Positions 52,695 through 59,488 of a DNA stretch of 64,000 nucleotides are shown here, in pieces. The number at the start of each line of letters is the position of its first letter. The first letter of the stretch is position 1. The position numbers and the translations under genes are program-made. Source of the stretch: Parabacteroides goldsteinii DSM 19448 = WAL 12034 (lineage in GTDB: Bacteria; Bacteroidota; Bacteroidia; Bacteroidales; Tannerellaceae); NCBI RefSeq assembly GCF_000969835.1, contig NZ_KQ033912.1:2751373-2815372 (forward strand), written 5' to 3'. A model generated the notes under the pieces. The model was not told the DNA's origin, searched no databases, and saw only the letters and a program-made list of their open reading frames with translations.

Positions 52695-53882
52695 ATGAAA
52701 ACGAAATATTATTTCAGTATGCTGACTTCGGTTCTATTGCTTTGCTCTTGTTCGGAAAAGACACTGGAACCTATAACCGGAAGTCTGGGAAAACCCGGAG
52801 TGGTGACCGATGTAAATGTGGAACCGATAGCCGGTGGTGCCGTCGTTTCCTACCGCATTCCCAATTCGGAAGATATCCTGGCTGTAAAAGCCGTTTATAC
52901 GCTTACGAATGGAAAAGAGACGGAAAGAGTTGCTTCTTTTTATGAGAACAAGATCAAAATAGAAGGATATAACGATACTATCCCGAATAAAGCGAATATT
53001 TATGTGATCAATCGTGCTCAGGAATTGTCGGATCCTGTGGAAGTGACTTTTACTCCATTGGAGTCTTCTTTGAGTAAAGCCATCAAGACAATATCGATCG
53101 TACAGGATTTTGGCGGTGCCCAATATAACTGGCGGAATGAAGACAAAGCTCCCTTGACGATGGAGTTTCTTGCACAGGATTCGCTGGGGCAAATGCAGAC
53201 TATGCGTATTATGACTTCGGAAGCTGATTCGAACCGTTATAGTTTGCGCGGCTATAAAGCCGAGCCTCGTTATTTCGGGATGATCATGCGGGATAACTTT
53301 GACAACGCTTCCGATACTATTTTCCCTTCGGAAGGTCAGATAACACCGCTTTTCGAAGAAAAACTGAATAAAAAGAAAATGGTCGTTATGAAATTGGGTT
53401 CTGATGCCAGCTTTACCAATTGGGAGGGGATGGACAGCTATCTGATCGACGACGACCATGATACTTTCGGCCATTCGGCATCCAATTCCATGCCTGCCGC
53501 ATTTACCATCGATCTGGGATGTATTGCGAAACCCAGCCGTGTTGTGATGTTCCAGCGTAAATATTCCGATTCGTATTATAACTGGGGAAATCCGTTGGAT
53601 TTCGAGGTGTATGTGTTCAAAGGGACGGGAACACCTTCGCAGAGCGGTGACTGGAGTGAATGGGAAAAAGTGATGGATTGTCTGGTTGTCAAACCTTCCG
53701 GATCTCCGAGCGGAACAGTGACGGATGAAGATATTACGGCTGCTGAAGAAGGACATGAATTTGCTTTTGAATTGTCACAGGAACCGATACGCTATATCCG
53801 TCTTAAGATATTGAGTACCTGGGGTGGTTCTGCCTTTACTCATCCGGCAGAGGTGGATCTGTATGGGGAAGTGGTTGAATAG
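52695..53882 (+). CDS. DUF4959/DUF5126/DUF5000 surface glycan-binding lipoprotein (PUL 3)
   Basis: A 395-residue lipoprotein (MKTKYYFSMLTSVLLLCSCSEKT) with the same three-domain order as 13304 and 27078: DUF4959 (AGGAVVSYRIPNSEDILAVKA), DUF5126 and the discoidin-like DUF5000 (FTIDLGCIAKPSRVVMFQRK; IRYIRLKILSTWGGSAF). Probably a surface glycan-binding protein acting with the SusC/SusD pair immediately upstream. Confidence 0.85.
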   Translation: MKTKYYFSMLTSVLLLCSCSEKTLEPITGSLGKPGVVTDVNVEPIAGGAVVSYRIPNSEDILAVKAVYTLTNGKETERVASFYENKIKIEGYNDTIPNKANIYVINRAQELSDPVEVTFTPLESSLSKAIKTISIVQDFGGAQYNWRNEDKAPLTMEFLAQDSLGQMQTMRIMTSEADSNRYSLRGYKAEPRYFGMIMRDNFDNASDTIFPSEGQITPLFEEKLNKKKMVVMKLGSDASFTNWEGMDSYLIDDDHDTFGHSASNSMPAAFTIDLGCIAKPSRVVMFQRKYSDSYYNWGNPLDFEVYVFKGTGTPSQSGDWSEWEKVMDCLVVKPSGSPSGTVTDEDITAAEEGHEFAFELSQEPIRYIRLKILSTWGGSAFTHPAEVDLYGEVVE

Positions 53883-53909
53883 TATAAATTAAAAAAGAAT
53901 ATATAAACC

Positions 53910-55037
53910 ATGAAAAGAATATATAGTTTATTAGTATTTATAGCATGCACTCTCCTGATTACTTCCTGTGAAGATTTTATGGATGTGCATAAAGAGTATA
54001 TTGAAGGCGGAGAGATCATTTATGCTCCTAAACCGGATTCAATTGCGTTTATTGCGGGAAAAGAGCGTATTCTGTTTTTTTGCAGGACATATAATTCTCC
54101 AAATGTGAAATCGGTAAATCTGTATTGGAACGACGGATTGGATTCATTGCTTATTCCGGTATCCTTTAATTCAAGCTATGACAGCATCGAGGTCGTATTG
54201 GATAACATGGAAGAGAAGTCATATACATTCACAGTACAACTGGTGGATAATTTCGACCATCGTTCTTTGTCTGTAACAGATTTTGGAACTTCCTATGGTG
54301 AGAATTATCAGGTTTCCCTAATGGACCGTCGTATAAAGGATATTTCACTTACGGACAAAGGCGGTTCGGTGGAATGGTATTCTGCTGCAGAAGGCTTATT
54401 AGCCAATGAAGTCAGATACGTAAAAAATGATGGTACGGAAAGTATTATCCGGATGTCGTCGGCAGAATATACGACATTCTGTCCGGATGCCAAGGCGGGT
54501 GAAGAGTTTGAGTTCCGTTCTTTATTTATTCCGGAAGAAGAGTCAATCGATACTTTTTATACGGCATGGAGTAAGTATGATGAGGCTTTCCCTGCCGAAT
54601 ACAAGTTCGATCGTAGCGGATGGACGGTAACCGTTTCCGACGAAACTGCTAGTGACGGTGGTGGGAAAGATGCGATCATTGATGACAAACTGGATACCTG
54701 GTGGCATTCCAATTATACGGATGGAAATACACCTCTGCCGCATTGGGCTGTGATAGATATGGAATCATCGAAAGAAATGTCGAAAATAGAAGTTTATCGC
54801 CGTCCTGGTACCACCGATACGAAAAGTGTTGAAATTTATATAGGAAATAGTCCGGATGCCAACGCTACAGATTGGATTCAGTTGGTAACTGGAGTGTTCG
54901 GTGATGGTGATAGTTTGGAATTGCCTGTTCCCGCATCAATAGATACAAACCGGGGCCGTTACATGAAGATTCTCTTGCCGGATAGTAACCGTGAACCTTT
55001 TACTAACATTGCAGAAGTGTATATTTATGGCAAGTGA
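53910..55037 (+). CDS. DUF4998 plus discoidin-like lipoprotein (PUL 3)
   Basis: A 375-residue lipoprotein (lipobox LLITSCEDFMDVHKEY) with an N-terminal DUF4998 region (GGEIIYAPKPDSIAFIAG; SVNLYWNDGLDSLLIPV) and a C-terminal discoidin-like domain (KDAIIDDKLDTWWHSNYTDG; HWAVIDMESSKEMSKIEVYRR; NIAEVYIYG). Equivalent to 28296-29411 in PUL 2. It is the last gene of PUL 3 in this window and is followed by a terminator. No glycoside hydrolase is attached to this PUL here, so its enzymes would be encoded elsewhere. Confidence 0.82.
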   Translation: MKRIYSLLVFIACTLLITSCEDFMDVHKEYIEGGEIIYAPKPDSIAFIAGKERILFFCRTYNSPNVKSVNLYWNDGLDSLLIPVSFNSSYDSIEVVLDNMEEKSYTFTVQLVDNFDHRSLSVTDFGTSYGENYQVSLMDRRIKDISLTDKGGSVEWYSAAEGLLANEVRYVKNDGTESIIRMSSAEYTTFCPDAKAGEEFEFRSLFIPEEESIDTFYTAWSKYDEAFPAEYKFDRSGWTVTVSDETASDGGGKDAIIDDKLDTWWHSNYTDGNTPLPHWAVIDMESSKEMSKIEVYRRPGTTDTKSVEIYIGNSPDANATDWIQLVTGVFGDGDSLELPVPASIDTNRGRYMKILLPDSNREPFTNIAEVYIYGK

Positions 55038-55067
55038 TCGTTTTTCATAGTACTAATTATTTTATTT

Positions 55068-55104
55068 AAGGATGTATCAATCAGTGACGGTTGGTACATC
55101 CTTT
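55068..55104 (+). terminator. Terminator at the end of PUL 3
   Basis: AAGGATGTATCAA (55068-55080) and TTGGTACATCCTTT (55091-55104) form a 10-13 bp stem after the last PUL 3 lipoprotein gene. Confidence 0.65.
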
Positions 55105-55122
55105 CCCGTATAAGTGGTTGTT

Positions 55123-55425
55123 TTATTTATCTTTCCTTCTTAGCTTTTGTTGTATTTTCTTATTGTATGCTTCTCCCCTGGATACCAGATATTCAAACAT
55201 TACCGTATCGCCAATAATTTGAACGTGAAACACAAAGAAAGCTCGGTAATCCCCGATCCTGATCCGATATACATAATCATAGCCGGTAAGTCTTATGCAG
55301 TGCGTTATATCATCCAGATCTTTAGCATCGATGACTTCCTGGATCACTTCTTTTACAGACAAAAGTATTTTTCCGGATAATTTCCGGACACTTTTTTCAA
55401 AGTCTTTCGAGAAGTCTACATTCAT
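55123..55425 (-). CDS. RelE/ParE-family toxin
   Basis: A 100-residue basic protein with the RelE/ParE fold pattern: an N-terminal strand and helices (VDFSKDFEKSVRKLSGKI), then LTGYDYVYRIRIGDYRAFFVFHVQIIGDTVMFEYLVSRGEAY, matching the Y-R-x-R-x-G-x-Y-R core of type II toxins. Members are mRNA interferases or gyrase inhibitors; which applies here is not evident. Its start overlaps the antitoxin stop by 4 bp (ATGA), as usual for a type II module with the antitoxin first. Confidence 0.82.
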   Translation of the reverse strand: MNVDFSKDFEKSVRKLSGKILLSVKEVIQEVIDAKDLDDITHCIRLTGYDYVYRIRIGDYRAFFVFHVQIIGDTVMFEYLVSRGEAYNKKIQQKLRRKDK

Positions 55426-55682
55426 TTGATATCCAATCCTAACCAGTTTTCAAAATCTTTCTTTTCCTGTGGGTTAAGTTTGATTTTCCCCTCTGGTCTT
55501 TGTTCCGATAGCATTCGGTACATAGCCGTATCATTATATTCTTCTGCAGTACGATCTAGAAGGCTTTCAATAAGTCTTTTAAGATTAGTACCCTGTTGTG
55601 CTGCCATTACGGATAATGATCTAAAGGTATCGTCTTTCAGATCGATTACTTTTCTTTTATTTGTTGGTATTACTGCATCCAT
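55422..55682 (-). CDS. Type II antitoxin partner
   Basis: An 86-residue protein starting MDAVIPTNKRKVIDLKDDTF, with a ribbon-helix-helix-like N-terminus (KVIDLKDDTFRSLSVMAAQQGTNLKRLIESLL) and a charged C-terminal toxin-binding part (PEGKIKLNPQEKKDFENWLG). ATG at 55682 is chosen: the in-frame extension to 55775 runs through an A/T-palindromic region that is better explained as the operator. It precedes and overlaps the toxin gene. Confidence 0.78.
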   Translation of the reverse strand: MDAVIPTNKRKVIDLKDDTFRSLSVMAAQQGTNLKRLIESLLDRTAEEYNDTAMYRMLSEQRPEGKIKLNPQEKKDFENWLGLDIK

Positions 55683-55716
55683 CACTTTGAATTTTTGGTA
55701 AAGATATGGAATATAT

Positions 55717-55748
55717 ATGATATATACAATATATACGGTATATATCAT
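55717..55748. promoter_or_regulatory. Candidate autoregulatory operator of the toxin-antitoxin pair
   Basis: ATGATATATAC (55717-55727) and GTATATATCAT (55738-55748) are perfect inverted copies 10 bp apart, placed 35-66 bp upstream of the antitoxin start on the minus strand, within a longer alternating TA tract. Confidence 0.55.
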
Positions 55749-55756
55749 GTATGTCA

Positions 55757-55793
55757 TAAAAAAGCGAAGATTCATTTCTACGAACCTTCGCTT
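55757..55793 (-). terminator. Terminator after uxaC
   Basis: AAGCGAAG (55762-55769) and CTTCGCTT (55786-55793) form a stem that on the minus strand is followed by a run of T residues (complement of the A-run 55758-55763), 25 bp past the uxaC stop. Confidence 0.75.
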
Positions 55794-55817
55794 CCGTCAT
55801 TTCTTAAATTATTGATC

Positions 55818-57221
55818 TTAAAATCCAAAATATTCTTTCGCATTCTTATAACTGATATCCTCTACCATCTTACCGATGAAAGGAATTTCAGAAACAGGCA
55901 ATTCGCCGTTTTCCACTTCTTTACCCAGCATATTGCAAAGGATACGGCGGAAGTATTCGTGACGCGGATAAGACAGGAAACTGCGTGAATCGGTCAGCAT
56001 TCCGACAAAACGGCTCAGCAGGCCCAGATCGGACAGCGTGTTCATCTGGTCTTCCATGCCATGGATCTGATCCAGGAACCACCAGCCGGCGCCATACTGC
56101 ATCTTGCCCGGTAGCGAACCGTCGTTGAAGCTGTAAGCCGTAGTCATCATTACGGCACTGTCTTTCGGGTTCAGGTTGTAGAATATTGTTTTAGCTAATG
56201 CTCCTTCTTCTTCCAGGCGGCTGAGGAAACGAACCATCGGTTCTGCCACTTCCAGGTCGCCGATAGCGTCGTATCCGGTATCCGGACCCAGCTTTTTGAA
56301 CATGCGGGCATTGTTGTTACGTGTCGGACCGATATGGAATTGTTGTGCCCAGTTGCTGCGGGCATCCATAACAGCCAGTTCATACAACATGGCAGAGCGG
56401 AACTTGTCGATCTCTTCGCCGGTCAATGCCTTATTCATTCGGGCTTTCATGAAGATAGCCTCTATCTCGGCATTGGTATAAGGAGTTGCGTAGAATGTAC
56501 TCAAACCATGATCCGATACGCGGCAACCGACAGATTCAAAGAAGTCATGACGTTTCTGTAAAGCCGCTAACAAGTCTTTAAAAGAAAGGATCGACATGCC
56601 GGAAGCTGCTTCCAGCTTCGTCAGGTATTCATTGTAAGCAACTACATTTTCGATAGCCATCGCCTTGTCCGGACGCCAGGTAGGAAGAACTTTCGTCTTC
56701 AACGAAGTGTTACGGATCGCTTTATGGTATTCCAATGAATCGACCGGATCGTCAGTCGTACAAACAACTTCCACATTCATGCGTTCCATGATGGCCTGCG
56801 CACGAAATTCCGGGGTTTGCAGTTTGGCTGTACATTCGTCGTATATTTCACGTGCAGTTGAAGGATTCAACACCTTATCGACACCGAATATGCGGCTCAG
56901 TTCCAGGTGAGTCCAGTGGTAAAGCGGGTTGCGCATAGCATGTTGCAAGGTATCCGCCCATTTCTGGAATTTCTCGAATGCCGGTTTGTCACCGGTAATA
57001 TATTCTTCGGGAACACCGTTTGCACGCATGGCACGCCATTTGTAATGGTCTCCGCCCAACCAAATCTCTGTCAGGTCGGCAAACTGGTAGTTGTCGGCTA
57101 TCTGCTGCGGGATCAGGTGACAATGATAGTCAATGATCGGCATCTTCGCTGCATGTTCGTGATACAGTTTTTGGGCTGTCTCTGTCTGTAGCAGGAAATC
57201 TGAATCAAGAAAAGGTTTCAT
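55818..57221 (-). CDS. uxaC: Glucuronate/galacturonate isomerase
   Basis: A 467-residue uronate isomerase converting D-glucuronate to D-fructuronate and D-galacturonate to D-tagaturonate. The metal-binding HxH (His33, His35 in MPIIDYHCHLIPQQ) marks it as an amidohydrolase-superfamily member, and TTDDPVDSL, LPTWRPDKAM and LTDSRSFLSYPRHEYFRR are characteristic of UxaC. Length matches the family. It lies 3 bp downstream of the KDPG aldolase gene and ends the minus-strand uronate operon before a terminator. Confidence 0.97.
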   Translation of the reverse strand: MKPFLDSDFLLQTETAQKLYHEHAAKMPIIDYHCHLIPQQIADNYQFADLTEIWLGGDHYKWRAMRANGVPEEYITGDKPAFEKFQKWADTLQHAMRNPLYHWTHLELSRIFGVDKVLNPSTAREIYDECTAKLQTPEFRAQAIMERMNVEVVCTTDDPVDSLEYHKAIRNTSLKTKVLPTWRPDKAMAIENVVAYNEYLTKLEAASGMSILSFKDLLAALQKRHDFFESVGCRVSDHGLSTFYATPYTNAEIEAIFMKARMNKALTGEEIDKFRSAMLYELAVMDARSNWAQQFHIGPTRNNNARMFKKLGPDTGYDAIGDLEVAEPMVRFLSRLEEEGALAKTIFYNLNPKDSAVMMTTAYSFNDGSLPGKMQYGAGWWFLDQIHGMEDQMNTLSDLGLLSRFVGMLTDSRSFLSYPRHEYFRRILCNMLGKEVENGELPVSEIPFIGKMVEDISYKNAKEYFGF

Positions 57222-57224
57222 ATA

Positions 57225-57893
57225 TCAACGGTATTTTTTGATGATGCTTAATGCGTTGCTGCAAAGAGCAGTGATGGCATTCCAGTCTTTGGCTGCAATG
57301 GCTTCTTTAGGGAACAGGTTGGAACCCATTCCAACACAAGTAACGCCAGCCTTGAACCAGGCCGACAAGTTCTCTTCTGTCGGTTCGACCGCTCCTGTAG
57401 CCATAATCATAGACCATGGCATCGGTGCTTTGATATTCTTGACAAAAGAAGGACCACCCACATTCCCGGCCGGGAATACTTTACACAAATCACATCCCAC
57501 TTCCTGTGCAAATCCTATTTCCGAAACAGATCCGCATCCCGGTGTATAAGGAACCAGGCGGCGGTTACATACCTTCGCAATTTCCGGATTGAACAACGGG
57601 CCGACAACGAAGTTGGCACCCAGTTGCAGGAACAGGGCAGCCGTAGCCGGATCGACGATAGAACCGATACCTAAAACCATTCCAGGACATTCTACCGCAG
57701 CATATTTTACCAGTTCGGCAAATACTTCATGAGCGAAGTCTCCGCGATTGGTAAATTCAAATGCACGTACTCCGCCATCATAACAAGCCTTTAATACTTG
57801 TTTAGCCGTTTCTATATCTTTATTATAATAAACAGGTACCATTCCGGTGCTGATCATCGCATCCAATACCTGCATTTTACTAAATCTAGCCAT
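57225..57893 (-). CDS. eda: KDPG aldolase (2-dehydro-3-deoxy-phosphogluconate aldolase)
   Basis: A 222-residue class I aldolase of the KDPG/KHG family, splitting 2-keto-3-deoxy-6-phosphogluconate into pyruvate and glyceraldehyde-3-phosphate. The Schiff-base Lys is Lys138 in [15 protein letters not shown]; Glu46 and Arg50 lie in FEFTNRGD, and [10 protein letters not shown] and PGCGSVSEI are conserved. It follows the KDG kinase that makes its substrate (33 bp gap), with a 25-bp A-rich repeat just upstream of its start, and precedes uxaC by 3 bp. Confidence 0.95.
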   Translation of the reverse strand: MARFSKMQVLDAMISTGMVPVYYNKDIETAKQVLKACYDGGVRAFEFTNRGDFAHEVFAELVKYAAVECPGMVLGIGSIVDPATAALFLQLGANFVVGPLFNPEIAKVCNRRLVPYTPGCGSVSEIGFAQEVGCDLCKVFPAGNVGGPSFVKNIKAPMPWSMIMATGAVEPTEENLSAWFKAGVTCVGMGSNLFPKEAIAAKDWNAITALCSNALSIIKKYR

Positions 57894-57903
57894 CTTTCTC
57901 TTT

Positions 57904-57928
57904 AATTTTCAATTCTCAATTTTCAATT
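57904..57928 (-). repeat. 25-bp A/T repeat upstream of eda (copy 2)
   Basis: Exact reverse complement of 6096-6120. On the minus strand it ends 10 bp before the eda start and overlaps the kdgK stop codon, occupying the intergenic leader just as copy 1 does. Confidence 0.7.
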
Positions 57929-58970
57929 ACCTCGACACTCTTCCCGATCCGTCGCCTTCCATCAGTTTTTCCACTTCGTCGACAGTTACCTGGTTGAAGT
58001 CACCGTAGATGGTGTGCTTCAGGCAGGAAGCAGCGACAGCGAAGTCGAGTGCTTTCTGGTCGTCTGTAGTATAAGTCAGCAAACCGTAGATCAGGCCCCC
58101 CATGAAAGAGTCGCCGCCACCAACGCGGTCAACGATATGGGTAATATCGTAACGGCGTGACTGATATAATTTACCGTCGGCATACAGAACGCCGCCCCAT
58201 GTATTATGATTGGCATTGATAGAGCCACGCAAAGTGATGATCACTTTCTTTGCACGTGGGAATTTTTCCATCAATTGTGTGCAAACCGATTCGAATTCAG
58301 CAGCATTTACCTGGCCTTCAGTCTGTGCAACGTCGAAGCCCTCCGGTTTGATACCGAATACTTTCTCTGCATCTTCTTCATTTCCCAGAATCACATCGCA
58401 ACCGGCAACCAGTTCAGGCATTACTTCAGAAGCCTTTTTGCCGTATTTCCAGAGGTTTTTACGATAATTCAGGTCGCAGGATACAGGTACACCCAGTTTA
58501 TTGGCAGCCTGGATAGCTTCCAGACAAGCGTCGGCAGCACCTTGTGAGATAGCCGGAGTGATACCGGTCCAGTGGAACCAGGAGGCATCTTTCAGCACTT
58601 CTTCCCAGTTGATCATTCCTGCTTCTATTTCAGCAATAGAAGAATGGGCACGGTCGTAAACAACTTTGCTGGCACGGGCTACGGCTCCTGTTTCCAAGAA
58701 GTAGATACCCAGGCGGTCGCCTCCGTAAACGATGTGGGAGGTTCCGACACCATATTTACGTAAATCCATAACACAGGCACGAGCAATATCATTTTTCGGC
58801 AAACGGGTTACGAACTCTGTGTCGATCCCATAATTTGCCAGCGATACGGCAACGTTAGCTTCGCCACCTCCGAAGGTAGCATTCAATTGATTTGTCTGAT
58901 TGAAACGGAGATAATCTGGTGTGGCCAGTCTGAGCATTATCTCTCCAAAGGTGATTACTTTTTTATCCAT
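57927..58970 (-). CDS. kdgK: 2-keto-3-deoxygluconate kinase (PfkB family)
   Basis: A 347-residue PfkB/ribokinase-type sugar kinase phosphorylating 2-keto-3-deoxygluconate to KDPG. It starts MDKKVITFGEIMLRLATPDY (ATG at 58970, preferred over an upstream in-frame ATG at 58997). FGGGEANVAVSLANYG is the N-terminal PfkB signature, and DRVGGGDSFMGGLIYG near residue 290 holds the catalytic Asp of the second signature. It heads the kdgK-eda-uxaC operon and has a promoter-like sequence directly upstream. Confidence 0.93.
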   Translation of the reverse strand: MDKKVITFGEIMLRLATPDYLRFNQTNQLNATFGGGEANVAVSLANYGIDTEFVTRLPKNDIARACVMDLRKYGVGTSHIVYGGDRLGIYFLETGAVARASKVVYDRAHSSIAEIEAGMINWEEVLKDASWFHWTGITPAISQGAADACLEAIQAANKLGVPVSCDLNYRKNLWKYGKKASEVMPELVAGCDVILGNEEDAEKVFGIKPEGFDVAQTEGQVNAAEFESVCTQLMEKFPRAKKVIITLRGSINANHNTWGGVLYADGKLYQSRRYDITHIVDRVGGGDSFMGGLIYGLLTYTTDDQKALDFAVAASCLKHTIYGDFNQVTVDEVEKLMEGDGSGRVSR

Positions 58971-58994
58971 GGCATAAACTTTTATATTCCAGTA

Positions 58995-59025
58995 CAAAAG
59001 TAGTAGTTTATATTTAATTTCCTAA
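58995..59025 (-). promoter_or_regulatory. Candidate promoter of the kdgK-eda-uxaC operon
   Basis: On the minus strand, TACTTTTG (59002-58995) matches the -7 consensus, with TTAG (59025-59022), one mismatch from TTTG, 19 bp upstream. The start would be about 58988, 18 bp before the kdgK ATG. Confidence 0.55.
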
Positions 59026-59098
59026 CATGTGTGTGCGAAAACATTTGTATAAAATGGAATAAAAACGGGTATATCTTGTTTATGTTGTCAATCATTAA

Positions 59099-59254
59099 TC
59101 GATTTCGGATTTGAGTAATGATAACAGAATAATTCATCCTGTTGAAAAAATCATCGAACTGACCAAAGAGAATACATCCTTATATGAACGGATGATGGGT
59201 AATGAAAAAGAAAAGGTTGCTTTACTGGAAAAGTTATTGAATGAAAAGAAATAA
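59099..59254 (+). pseudogene. C-terminal remnant of a regulator-like protein
   Basis: A frame without a start codon encodes about 50 residues ending VEKIIELTKENTSLYERMM and EKVALLEKLLNEKK before a stop at 59254. This resembles the helical tail of small HTH (XRE-type) regulators common in Bacteroidales, but the DNA-binding part is missing: a stop lies immediately upstream. Probably a gene fragment. Apart from this and array E, the 518-bp gap between kdgK and the GH105-like gene holds no gene. Confidence 0.45.
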
Positions 59255-59295
59255 TTGAATTATTGTATGAGATGAACAGGTAGATTTTTGTTCAC

Positions 59296-59379
59296 GAGGG
59301 CGTCATAAATGTTTTCGAGGCCCTCATAAATATTTTTGGCGTCCTCAAAAACATTTATGAGGACGCCAAAAACAACTTT
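59296..59379. repeat. 21-bp periodic array (array E)
   Basis: Four units start at 59296, 59317, 59338 and 59359 (period 21). Each begins with a 9-bp G/C-rich box (GAGGGCGTC, GAGGCCCTC, GGCGTCCTC, GAGGACGCC) followed by about 12 A/T-rich bases (ATAAATGTTTT-like). Boxes 3 and 4 are perfect inverted copies, so the last two units can also form a hairpin. Confidence 0.75.
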
Positions 59380-59488
59380 TTTCCTTTAGTTTAATAGAAA
59401 ACACCTTATTGTATTCCACAAATGAGCCTGTAATAACCAAGTGAGGTTGACGACAGGATAGCTCATTTCTGCTAAGAAGTGAAATTCT

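Noticed and set aside
52734..53756. 340-residue minus-strand ORF
   Set aside because: Antisense to the DUF4959/DUF5000 lipoprotein gene; His/Arg/Ile-rich composition typical of a shadow frame.
59338..59367. Intrinsic terminator of the GH105-like operon
   Set aside because: The 9-bp arms pair perfectly, but no T-run follows on the minus strand and it lies 120 bp past the stop; it is better explained as part of array E.
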